Shown: piece by piece, positions 6,666 through 14,102 of the stretch
Layout: every line of letters begins with the position of its first letter
How positions within the stretch are numbered: the stretch's first letter is position 1
DNA from: an uncultured bacterium
GTDB taxonomy: Bacteria > Verrucomicrobiota > Kiritimatiellia > RFP12 > UBA1067
Direction of reading: 5' to 3'
DNA length: 15,163 nt
Assembly (NCBI GenBank): GCA_900547945.1
Contig: URIT01000077.1
Location: 1-15,163, forward strand
Position numbers and translations under genes: made by a program
Notes under the pieces: generated by a model
Told to the model about the DNA's origin: nothing
Database searches by the model: none
Seen by the model: only the letters and a program-made list of their open reading frames with translations

Positions 6666-9115
6666 TCGCGGACCTCGAACGAAAGCCGGGCGTCCAGCTC
6701 GCCGCCCCGGGCCGTCAGCCAGCCCGCGCCGCGCCGGCCCTCGCGCACGCGGAGGACCGCCTGGCAGAGGCCGTGGAAGGTCTTCTGTCGCCCCGCCTGG
6801 AAGCCCGTCCAGTCCGTCGGGTCGCCGTTGCAGACGCCGATCAGCTCCACCGCGCCGCCGGCCTCGAACGCCAGCTCCACGTCCGCCTCCGGCACGACCG
6901 TGCCGCGCGCGTCGCGCAGCGCGAGCGCCACGTAGGCGAGGTCCTGGAGCCCCCGGAGCGTCGTGCGGTCGGTCGTCGCCTCCAGCCGCACGGCCGGCCC
7001 CGCCGTCCGCCGCACGGCCGTGGCCCAGACCTTGCCACCCTTCTTCACGACGACCTTCACCTCGCCCGGCTCGTAGCGGACGTTGTTCCACATGAACCGC
7101 AGCGCCTCGTCCTTCACCCGCCGCCCCTGCGGCTTGCCGTTGACGTAGAGCGTCGCCTCGTCGCCGTTCGCATAGACGTGGACCGGCGTGAGGCGCCCTT
7201 CTCGCCCCGGCCACGTCCAGTGCGGCAGGATGTGCGCCGTCGGCACGTCCGGCCGCCATTCCGCGCGGTAGCTCCAGTAGCGGTCCTTCGGGAAGCCGCA
7301 CAGGTCGAAGATGCCGTAGTAGGAACTGCGCGACGGGCAGGCGTTCGTGCCGTACTGCGCCCGGAAGGCGTCCATCTCGGCCCGCTTCTCCGGCGAACTC
7401 GCCCGGTGGTACGGCTGGGCACGTTCGTAGGGCGAGGGCTCGCCGAGGTAGTCGAAGCCCGTCCAGACGAAACACCCGTAGCACTGCGGGAACTGCCGCT
7501 GCGCCTTGAACTCGATCTCCGGCGCCGTGTTGGAGGGACGGATCGTGTACTTCTCGTAGCTCGATACCTGGAAGTCGTACATGCCCCGGTAGTTGGGACG
7601 CTCAAGGGAACCCCAGTCGTCGTCCTCCGGGAAATAGTAGGCGTCGCGCGTCGAGAGGAGCGATTCCGTCTCCGTGCCGACGAGCCCCTTGCCGGGGAAG
7701 AGGCGGTAGAAGTCCCCGTAGTGGTCGGCCTTGTAGTTGACGCCGAAGACGTCCACGACCTGCACGTAGCCGTTCGTCCACGTCGCGCGGGCGTCGCAGC
7801 CGATCGTCACCGGGCGCGTCGGGTCCTCCGCATGGCACGTCGCGACGAGGTTCGAGGCGATCGGGAGGCCGATTTCCGGCTTCCACTGCTCGCCGACCTC
7901 GTTGCCGATCGACCACATCACGACGGACGGGTGGTTGCGGTCGCGGCGGATGAAGTCCGTGAGGTCCGTCTTCCACCAGTCGTTGAAGTAGCGGGCGTAG
8001 GAATTGGGTCCGCCCTTGCGGATCGTCCACATGTCGAACGCCTCGTCCAGCACGAGAAGACCGAGCCGGTCGCAGGCGTCCAGCATCTCGACGCTCGGCG
8101 GGTTGTGCGATGTGCGCACGGCGTTCGCGCCCATCTCCTTCAGGAGCTCCAGCTGGCGCTCGAACGCGCGTGCGTAGGCGGCCGTGCCGAGCGCGCCGGT
8201 GTCCGAATGCTGGCAGACGCCGCGCAGCTTCAGGTAGCGGCCGTTGAGGAACAGCCCCTCCTTCGGGCGGAACGCGACCGTCCGCACGCCGAAGGGCTGG
8301 CGGTAGACATCCACCTCCCCGTCGACGGAGGTCACGCGCACCTCCAGCACGTAGAGGTGCGGATCGTCCACGTCCCAGAGATGCACGTCGCGGATGACGC
8401 CGCGCCCGTCCGCGAGCGTCGCGACGGGGCGCGCCCCGTCGAAGACGGTGCAGGCGACCGTGCCCGCGCCGCCGGCGACCTTCACGTCCGCCGTCACCTC
8501 GGCGTCCTTGCCCCGCACGGTGCTGCGCACGGTCACGCCCCACGTGTCGACGTGGACCTTCGGCGCGAAGGTGAGCCGCACGCGGCGGTAGAGGCCGCCG
8601 CCGTGGTACCAGCGCCCGCTGCCCTGGCGGTTCTCCAGGCGCACCGCCAGATGCTGCCGCGCGCCCGGCACGAGCGCGTCCGTCGCGTCCACGCGGAACG
8701 AGATGAAGCCGAACGGCCGCTCGCCGACCTTCCGCCCGTTGACGTAGACGGTCGTCAGCGACATTGCGCCGCCGAAGTCGAGGTAGACCTTCCCGCGCCG
8801 CTGCGCCTCCGTCACCGTGAAGTCGCGCTTGTACCAGCCCGTGCCGAAATACGGCAGCCGCCCCAGCACGCCCGAGATCTTCGCGGAGAACGGAAACGCC
8901 ACACCCCAGTCGTGCGGCAGGCGCACGCGCTGCCATGCCGAGGCGTCGAAGTCGGCCGCCTCCGCCCCCTTCGGCTCCGGCGTCGCATGGAAGCGGGCGA
9001 ACGCCCACCCCGTGTCCAGCCATTCCCCCGTCGTCCGGGGCGCGGCGGACTCCACCGCCGCCCCGGCGAAGAGCGCCGCAACTGCCACCAGTCCAACCAT
9101 CACGTACCGGGTCAT
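6662..9115 (-). CDS. Secreted GH2 glycoside hydrolase (beta-galactosidase/glucuronidase type)
   Basis: This 817-residue retaining glycosidase should release a terminal beta-linked sugar. A signal peptide (MTRYVMVGLVAVAALFAGAA) suggests export. The order is: GH2 sugar-binding domain (about 30-185, with WQRVRLPHDW and GGLYRRVRLTF), Ig-like domain (about 186-282), TIM barrel (about 284-600) and C-terminal beta domains (from about 640). The barrel has LRGVCQHSDTGALG, RTSHNPPS, LDEAFDMW, NHPSVVMWSIGNE with acid/base Glu406, and GTETES with likely nucleophile Glu482. The C-terminal part looks like the DUF4982 and later Ig-like modules of gut GH2 enzymes. The ATG at 9115 is chosen because AAGGAG lies five bases upstream and the signal peptide starts there; an ATG at 9190 overlaps the toxin gene. 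Exact sugar specificity cannot be read from sequence. It ends 34 bases before rhaB. Confidence 0.93.
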   Translation of the reverse strand: MTRYVMVGLVAVAALFAGAAVESAAPRTTGEWLDTGWAFARFHATPEPKGAEAADFDASAWQRVRLPHDWGVAFPFSAKISGVLGRLPYFGTGWYKRDFTVTEAQRRGKVYLDFGGAMSLTTVYVNGRKVGERPFGFISFRVDATDALVPGARQHLAVRLENRQGSGRWYHGGGLYRRVRLTFAPKVHVDTWGVTVRSTVRGKDAEVTADVKVAGGAGTVACTVFDGARPVATLADGRGVIRDVHLWDVDDPHLYVLEVRVTSVDGEVDVYRQPFGVRTVAFRPKEGLFLNGRYLKLRGVCQHSDTGALGTAAYARAFERQLELLKEMGANAVRTSHNPPSVEMLDACDRLGLLVLDEAFDMWTIRKGGPNSYARYFNDWWKTDLTDFIRRDRNHPSVVMWSIGNEVGEQWKPEIGLPIASNLVATCHAEDPTRPVTIGCDARATWTNGYVQVVDVFGVNYKADHYGDFYRLFPGKGLVGTETESLLSTRDAYYFPEDDDWGSLERPNYRGMYDFQVSSYEKYTIRPSNTAPEIEFKAQRQFPQCYGCFVWTGFDYLGEPSPYERAQPYHRASSPEKRAEMDAFRAQYGTNACPSRSSYYGIFDLCGFPKDRYWSYRAEWRPDVPTAHILPHWTWPGREGRLTPVHVYANGDEATLYVNGKPQGRRVKDEALRFMWNNVRYEPGEVKVVVKKGGKVWATAVRRTAGPAVRLEATTDRTTLRGLQDLAYVALALRDARGTVVPEADVELAFEAGGAVELIGVCNGDPTDWTGFQAGRQKTFHGLCQAVLRVREGRRGAGWLTARGGELDARLSFEVRD

Positions 9116-9120
9116 ATCCG

Positions 9121-9126
9121 CTCCTT
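9121..9126 (-). promoter_or_regulatory. Ribosome binding site of the GH2 gene
   Basis: AAGGAG on the minus strand, five bases before the ATG at 9115, fixes that start over the upstream in-frame ATG at 9190. Confidence 0.8.
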
Positions 9127-9167
9127 CCCTTGCGTCCGTTACCAGCGGGAACGCCACCGTCAGAAAG

Positions 9168-9554
9168 CTAGGACAGCACCTCCACACCATATTGCCCGAA
9201 GCGGTGATCCGTCGTGACGACGACGAGATTGTTCAGCAATGCCGTTGCAATGATGAAGCGGTCGGCCGGATCACGGTGAAACAACGGGAGGTCTATGGAC
9301 TTGGACATGACGTCAAGGGAAAGCGAAAGGACCTCCAAGCCATAGTACGCGACAACATCGTCAAAGAACACCCTCGGTTCATTGGGCAGTTGAAGATTGC
9401 CGGCCCGTGCCTTCAAGGCAATTTCCCACAGGGAAATGGGCGAGACAAAAACCGCCGTTGCCTCTTCAAGGGCCGTCAATGCACGGTTGGAGAGGACGCC
9501 AACCCCCGCAGCCAACCGAAGGATGGCACAGGTGTCAAGAAGGAGACGGCGCAT
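9168..9554 (-). CDS. vapC: VapC-family PIN-domain ribonuclease toxin
   Basis: This is the toxin of a type II toxin-antitoxin pair, predicted to cut RNA with a Mg2+-dependent PIN site. The 128-residue protein is a complete PIN domain with four acidic residues in order: Asp7 in LLLDTCAIL, Glu44 in SLWEIALKA, Asp98 in HRDPADRFIIATAL and Asp116 in VVTTDHRFG. The SLWEI and HRDPADR blocks match the Sll0205-like VapC group. The ATG at 9554 lies inside the 3' end of the antitoxin gene, overlapping it by 20 bases, the usual toxin-antitoxin arrangement. The base composition is clearly less GC-rich than the flanking hydrolase genes, which suggests acquisition by transfer. It ends 52 bases before the GH2 start, with no terminator visible. 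All active-site residues are intact, so it should be functional. Confidence 0.92.
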   Translation of the reverse strand: MRRLLLDTCAILRLAAGVGVLSNRALTALEEATAVFVSPISLWEIALKARAGNLQLPNEPRVFFDDVVAYYGLEVLSLSLDVMSKSIDLPLFHRDPADRFIIATALLNNLVVVTTDHRFGQYGVEVLS

Positions 9555-9783
9555 TCAAAGCCTCCCAGTCTGCCGTCGTATCGGCGCAGGCATCACCGAC
9601 AAGGCGCACTTTGCCCACATATTTGCGCATGGGCTTGACGGAACGGCGTGTCGTGATCGGAGAAAGCCGGGCAATCGGCCTCCCTGAACGCATAATGGTC
9701 ACCGAAACCATGTCCTTCTCGATATGCGAGAGGATCTTCGAGAAATCGGCCTTTGCTTCGCGTACGTTGAGCATTGTCTGCAT
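9535..9783 (-). CDS. Phd/YefM-family antitoxin
   Basis: This 82-residue protein begins MQTMLNVREAKADFSKIL and continues EKDMVSVTIMRSGRPIARLSPI. That is the standard Phd/YefM fold: an N-terminal DNA-binding and dimer domain in which an alpha helix (VREAKADFSKIL) precedes the strand-rich V-IMRSGRPIARL segment. The remaining C-terminus (about 52-82, including KYVGKVRLVGDACADTTADWEAL) should wrap the toxin active site. The start at 9783 is well supported: AAAAGGAG (9798-9791) lies seven bases upstream. Its 3' end overlaps the PIN toxin gene. Known Phd/YefM proteins repress their own operon, so autoregulation at the promoter just upstream is expected. A longer frame runs far upstream in this register but has no antitoxin character there. 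Confidence 0.9.
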   Translation of the reverse strand: MQTMLNVREAKADFSKILSHIEKDMVSVTIMRSGRPIARLSPITTRRSVKPMRKYVGKVRLVGDACADTTADWEALNAPSPS

Positions 9784-9807
9784 GCCATCGCTCCTTTTCC
9801 GAAGGCA

Positions 9808-9816
9808 ATCATACCA
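9808..9816 (-). promoter_or_regulatory. Extended -10 promoter of the toxin-antitoxin operon
   Basis: TGGTATGAT on the minus strand fits an extended -10 (TGn followed by TATGAT at 9813-9808). A start near 9801 would leave about 18 bases of leader that holds the antitoxin AAAAGGAG. No good -35 hexamer is seen, which is typical of extended -10 promoters. It lies in the 50-base gap after the large GH gene, so the pair can be expressed independently of its neighbours. Confidence 0.5.
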
Positions 9817-9833
9817 AATTTCAGTGCGTCCGC

Positions 9834-12800
9834 CTACCAGCGGTAGTAGCGGTAGGGGTCGTCCTCGGCGACGGGGACGTCGCCGTAGCGCACCGAGAGG
9901 GCGGTCGAGACGAAGCCGAGGTTGCCCATGAGGCGCGCGAGCATCGCGTTCGCGCGGCGCTTCGTCGTGCGCAGGTAGGGCTTCGCGTCCGCGTCGATCG
10001 TCCACGGCGGCGTCTGCCAGAAGACGAGCACGCCCTTTCCGTGCCGCACGACGCGCAGGGCCTCGTTGCCGTCCGCCGCCGGCTCGGTGAACGCCGTGAA
10101 GGCAAGCGCGCCGTGCCAGGCCCAGTCGCCGTTCGAGAGGCCGTTCAGTTCCGGCGGCAGTTTCTCGATGCGGGAGGCGTAGCAGCCGTTCGTCGGGGCG
10201 GCCGCGAGCTTTACGGGGCTCCACTGGGCGATCTCCTCGGCGGTGAGCCCGAGGAGGAGCGCGCGCCCGCCCTTCGCGATCTGCGCGTCGAAGTCCGCCG
10301 GCTTCACCGCGCCCGACGAGACGAGGTAGGCACCGCTCTCGCGGTCGTCCGGGTCCTGCTTGATCGGGATCTGGTACGCGAGCCCCGCGAGCCACGCCCG
10401 CTGCCCGAGGGCGCGCGGCCACTTCGGCCACGTGACGGGATCGGCGAGGCGCGCGACGAGCGCGTGTACAAGGTCGTCCGCCACGGGATCGGCCACCGTG
10501 CGCGCCGTGACGTCGAGCTGGCAGAACGTGATGCGCCCGCGCTCGACCATCCAGTCGAGGAGCGGCGCGTACTGGAGGTCGAACGCGCCGTCCACGAGGG
10601 CGCGCCAGTCGCCGACGGACGGCTTTTCGGGGAGGACGCTCGCGAGGCTGCCCCGGTTTCCGCAGCGCCACACGCGCGTGTTGTCGAACCCGGCCCAGCG
10701 CTCGCGCGGGTAGCCCGTCTCGATCTCGGCGAGGTTCTGCAGGTGCGTGGGGATGAACGTCGCCGCGCCGTTCCAGTCGCGCAGCTTCGCGCCCGTCAGC
10801 GCGAGCCGGGGTTCCGGGTAGCGCGCGAAGGCGTTGCGCAGGCCGTAGTTCTGCGCGCGGAAACCGATGGACTCCAGCGTTTCCTTGTCCTGCTCGAAAA
10901 TGAGCACGCGCCCGCGGCGGCGCGCGGCGGGGACGACGACGTCGTTGAAGAGGGTCCGCGTGAGCGCACCGCGCCCGACGACGAGCCGCGCCGCGTCCGG
11001 GAGGGCCGTCCGCCCGTCCGTCCGCCCGTAGGCGATGCCGAGGCGGTCGAACGCCTTCGCCGTCAGCCCCACGGGGTCGCAGAGGAGGAGGTTCTCGACG
11101 CGCGCCGTCTTCGCGGGCGCGTACGTCTCCAGGGCGAAGGCGTCGCGCTGCACGGCGCCGCCCGCGAACGTGAAGGCGGCCTTCAGCTCCCAGGCGCCCG
11201 CCTTCTGCGGCAGCGTGCAGGCGAGCGGCACGTCGACGCGCCCGCCCGCCGGGACGCGCGCCGTCCCCGCGCGCGTCGTCTCCGCGAGCGTCCACGTCCA
11301 GGCGACCTCCTGCTCGACACGCCGGTCGTTCAGGATGACGAGCGTCTTCCGCAGCTCCTCGCCCGGACGGTAGTGGTGGCGTTTGTCGGTGAAGACGCCC
11401 TCGCCGCCGATGAACGCGCAGTCCTCGCGGTTCCAGCGGTAGAGGACGTCGCCGACCTTCGTGCGCGCGAAGTCCGCCTCCGCGCCCGTACCGACGTCCC
11501 ATTCGCCGTCCGGGAACCAGTCGGGCACGACGCCCGGGGCCTTGAGCTTCTCCCAGCGCGCCGGGTTCGGCCGCGCGGACGCCGGGCGGACGCGCGTGTG
11601 GAACGCCCCCTGGTCCCACGGCAACATCGCCGAGATGCCCCAGGCGCGGTGGCTGCGCCAGTTGTCGTCCATGTAGAGGGCCTGCACGCCGTGGTAGTTG
11701 TTCGTGAGCCCCCTGATCGGCGCGTTGAGGTGCCCCCAGAACATCGGCTTGCCCTGCGCCCACAGCGCCTCCTCGCGGGCGAGCGCGCGCACGGCCTCCG
11801 GCGTCGCGCCCTCGTAGGCGGCGTCGCCCCGGAAGGCCGCCGCGAACTCGCTCGCCCACAGGCTCTGGTAGCCCGCCTTGCGCCAGATGAAGAGCGGGCC
11901 GCGGTAGCTCGACCAGCTGGAGATGTGCGGCATGCCCCACTCCACGAAGAAGAGCGGCTTCACGCCCTGTGCGCTCCAGTGCTCCAGCCAGTCGCTCCGC
12001 TCCTGCACGGGCGACCAGTTGAGGTAGATGTTCACGGTGTGGAAGTCGTCGAGGTTGCCCGACTCGTGGTGGTAGATCGGGCGCGTCGCGTCGAGCGACC
12101 GCGCGATTGCCGCCGCGATCTTCGCCTGGCTGCGGTTGCGGAACCTGTGCGTCGCGTCCTCCTTCAGCTCGTAGCGCCCGTCGATCCGCAGCGGGTTCAT
12201 GTCCCCGCAGTACCCCGTCGCGTTGTGGTTCATCGCGTAGGTGACGACGCTCGGGTGGTTCCGCGCGCGGCGGATGCACCACCGGGCGCGGGCGCGGTAG
12301 CGCGCGGCCACCTCGGGCCTGTCGAGCTGCACGCCGAAGTCGCGGATGTGGGGAAGCGAGAAGGAGAAGAGCATCCCCTCCTCGTCGCACGCCTCCAGGA
12401 GGCCGTCCATGTAGCTCACCGTGCCGGGGGCGAAGTCGTAGTTGCCCGCGATGATGTAGTTGAAGCCCTCGGCCTTCAGGCGGCGGCAGAGCGCGCGGCA
12501 CGTCTCCTTCGCCGCGAGCGCCGTCGAACCGTTCATGTTGCGGTTGTAGAGCGCGCGCAGGTGGATCGTCGTGCCGTTGAGGCGCAGGTCGCGCCCGACG
12601 GCGCGGATGTCGCGGAAGCCGAAGCGGAACGGCAGGGCCGCGTCGAGCGGCGTCCCCGCCGCGTCGCGCAGCTCGAGCGCGCAGGTCAGCAGGTTGCCGG
12701 GCGTGTGGACGTCCCACTTCGGCGCGTCCGCCCAGTCGGCCGTGAAGGCGAGCCGCCCGTCGGCGTCGGGACGGAGGCGCGCGCCCTCGAACGTCCGCGC

Positions 12801-13976
12801 CCCCACGCGCGCGACGAGCGTGTAGAGGGCGTTCGTCGCCACCCCCTCGCACTCGGCCACGAACGTGGCGCGTCCGCCGGCCACGTCGCATGCGACGGTG
12901 CCGTCGGCGATGCGCGCCGTCTTCGGGAAGGCGTCGAGGTAGACGTCGCCCGTCACGCCCCGGAACTTCACGGTGTTCTTCCGCTCGACGGCGCGGTCCG
13001 GCGCGCTGAACTCCAGCGTCTTCGGGTCGAGCGGGTAGGCCGTCACGTGGAGGGCGAGCGTCTGCCGCTCGCCGGGCTTCACGAAGGGCGTGATGTCCGC
13101 CTCGCCGCCGGGGAAGACGACGGTCGCCGCCGCCTGCCCGTCCACGTAGACAACCGCGCGCGTGTTGAGCGTCGTGAACGTGACGACGACGCGCCGCCCC
13201 GCCGTCTCGCGCGGCATCGTGAACGTGCGGCCGTACCACGCCGCCTCGCTGAAGTCCGGCTTCACGCCGTGGTCCTCGAACCAGTCCGAGAGGACGACCT
13301 CCTGGCCCGTCGCCCAGCCGGAGCCGAGCATGCCGGGGATCTTGCCCCAGCCCCAGTTGTCGTCCGCGCCCGGCACGGCGTCCGGCACGTCGTTCGTGAG
13401 GACGGGGCGTAGCTGCCAGAGGCCGTTCAGCGACCAGCGCGCGCGCGTGGGCGTCGTGGCGCGCCAGGCGTCGTCGAGCGAGCCGGGGTCGGGCGGCGCG
13501 CCGGCGGGAAGCGGCGCGTTGCAGGGCCGCGCCACGCGGTTGCGCTTGACGGCGAGCGTGAGCGGGCCCACCTCCACCGTGCCGGACGTGCCGAAGTTGT
13601 GCGGGCCGATCCGGAGCGTCGCCGCGCCCTCGGGGATCGGGAAGTCGCGCACGCAGTCCGTCCAGCCGCACGTCCCCTCGAAGCCGAAGACGTTCGGCCA
13701 CGGCCCCACCCGCTTCCCCGTCTTGTCGTGGAAGCTCATCGGGATGCGTCCGTTCATCCAGCCCTCGCGCCCGCGCACGAGGTCCGTCGTCTTCATGCGC
13801 GTGCGCAGCGTCAGGACGCCCCACTCGGGCCGGAGCGCGACCGTGTAGCCCCTGCCCTTCCCGGGGCCGAACGCCTGCGTCTGCGCCCCCGTGTCAAGAA
13901 CCACCTGCGCGCCGACGGCGCAGACGAGGGCCAGCGCCCAGCCGACGAGAATCCCGGTCTTCATCTTCGTTTTCAT
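9834..13976 (-). CDS. Large secreted GH2-like protein with atypical catalytic motif
   Basis: A 1380-residue exported protein (signal peptide MKTKMKTGILVGWALALVCA, likely cut near VGA-Q). Regions: an N-terminal beta domain that may bind carbohydrate (about 25-147); a GH2-type sugar-binding domain (about 165-350, with WSLNGLWQLRP and AAWYGRTFTM); an Ig-like domain (about 353-455); and a TIM-barrel-like region (about 460-790). Later beta domains include a region (about 955-1200) that may resemble the beta-galactosidase trimerisation or glutamine-amidotransferase-like fold. The C-terminus is DDPYRYYRW. The barrel has LNGTTIHLRALYNRNM, DEEGMLFSFSLPH and NHPSVVTYAMNHNATGY. The canonical Asn-Glu acid/base position reads Asn-His-Asn (583-585), whereas FFVEWGMPH keeps a candidate nucleophile, Glu679. 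The ATG at 13976 has GGAG eight bases upstream; earlier ATGs would put a long charged tail before the signal peptide. The substrate is unknown. Confidence 0.85.
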   Translation of the reverse strand: MKTKMKTGILVGWALALVCAVGAQVVLDTGAQTQAFGPGKGRGYTVALRPEWGVLTLRTRMKTTDLVRGREGWMNGRIPMSFHDKTGKRVGPWPNVFGFEGTCGWTDCVRDFPIPEGAATLRIGPHNFGTSGTVEVGPLTLAVKRNRVARPCNAPLPAGAPPDPGSLDDAWRATTPTRARWSLNGLWQLRPVLTNDVPDAVPGADDNWGWGKIPGMLGSGWATGQEVVLSDWFEDHGVKPDFSEAAWYGRTFTMPRETAGRRVVVTFTTLNTRAVVYVDGQAAATVVFPGGEADITPFVKPGERQTLALHVTAYPLDPKTLEFSAPDRAVERKNTVKFRGVTGDVYLDAFPKTARIADGTVACDVAGGRATFVAECEGVATNALYTLVARVGARTFEGARLRPDADGRLAFTADWADAPKWDVHTPGNLLTCALELRDAAGTPLDAALPFRFGFRDIRAVGRDLRLNGTTIHLRALYNRNMNGSTALAAKETCRALCRRLKAEGFNYIIAGNYDFAPGTVSYMDGLLEACDEEGMLFSFSLPHIRDFGVQLDRPEVAARYRARARWCIRRARNHPSVVTYAMNHNATGYCGDMNPLRIDGRYELKEDATHRFRNRSQAKIAAAIARSLDATRPIYHHESGNLDDFHTVNIYLNWSPVQERSDWLEHWSAQGVKPLFFVEWGMPHISSWSSYRGPLFIWRKAGYQSLWASEFAAAFRGDAAYEGATPEAVRALAREEALWAQGKPMFWGHLNAPIRGLTNNYHGVQALYMDDNWRSHRAWGISAMLPWDQGAFHTRVRPASARPNPARWEKLKAPGVVPDWFPDGEWDVGTGAEADFARTKVGDVLYRWNREDCAFIGGEGVFTDKRHHYRPGEELRKTLVILNDRRVEQEVAWTWTLAETTRAGTARVPAGGRVDVPLACTLPQKAGAWELKAAFTFAGGAVQRDAFALETYAPAKTARVENLLLCDPVGLTAKAFDRLGIAYGRTDGRTALPDAARLVVGRGALTRTLFNDVVVPAARRRGRVLIFEQDKETLESIGFRAQNYGLRNAFARYPEPRLALTGAKLRDWNGAATFIPTHLQNLAEIETGYPRERWAGFDNTRVWRCGNRGSLASVLPEKPSVGDWRALVDGAFDLQYAPLLDWMVERGRITFCQLDVTARTVADPVADDLVHALVARLADPVTWPKWPRALGQRAWLAGLAYQIPIKQDPDDRESGAYLVSSGAVKPADFDAQIAKGGRALLLGLTAEEIAQWSPVKLAAAPTNGCYASRIEKLPPELNGLSNGDWAWHGALAFTAFTEPAADGNEALRVVRHGKGVLVFWQTPPWTIDADAKPYLRTTKRRANAMLARLMGNLGFVSTALSVRYGDVPVAEDDPYRYYRW

Positions 13977-13984
13977 CTTTCGAT

Positions 13985-13988
13985 CTCC
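13985..13988 (-). promoter_or_regulatory. Ribosome binding site of the large GH2-like gene
   Basis: GGAG on the minus strand stands eight bases before the ATG at 13976 and supports this start, directly ahead of the signal peptide. Upstream in-frame ATGs at 14015 and 14051 would add 13 or 25 mostly polar residues. Confidence 0.55.
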
Positions 13989-14057
13989 ATTTCCGTTCCC
14001 CTCCGTGCCTTTCATCCTACGTTTCCTTTGCGGCCCGTTCGTTTCGCGCATTGCCGT

Positions 14058-14100
14058 GGCAGTGCCCCTGCCGACAGGATCTTGTCGGCGTGGCGGTGCC
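14058..14100. repeat. Hairpin just after the nuclease-family gene
   Basis: A 7-bp perfect inner stem, GCCGACA (14070-14076) with TGTCGGC (14083-14089), closes a six-base loop, GGATCT. The flanks continue an imperfect stem through GCC/GGC and GGCA/TGCC pairs separated by small internal loops. It begins two bases beyond the stop codon of the AAA-ATPase-like gene. It has no T-run on either strand, so a rho-independent terminator is not clearly supported. It may act as an mRNA 3'-end hairpin or belong to an intergenic repeat family. It shares no obvious sequence with the 3278-3496 hairpins. Confidence 0.55.
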
Positions 14101-14102
14101 CG

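Noticed and set aside
5416..9217. Long plus-strand open frames opposite rhaB and the GH2 gene
   Set aside because: Low-complexity Arg, Val, Ala, Glu and Asp-rich translation with no motifs, fully antisense to genes with complete catalytic signatures.
9774..13412. 1212-codon plus-strand open frame
   Set aside because: It mirrors the codon pattern of the large GH2-like gene on the other strand and shows no domain, signal peptide or ribosome site.
9535..13824. 1429-codon minus-strand frame ending in the antitoxin
   Set aside because: Only the last 82 codons look like protein. The rest lies out of frame over the large GH2-like gene and is Arg/Gly/Ala-rich noise; a good ribosome site marks the antitoxin start at 9783.
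14014..14019. TAGGAT as a -10 box for the large GH2-like gene
   Set aside because: No acceptable -35 hexamer at normal spacing and no extended -10; such a match is expected by chance.
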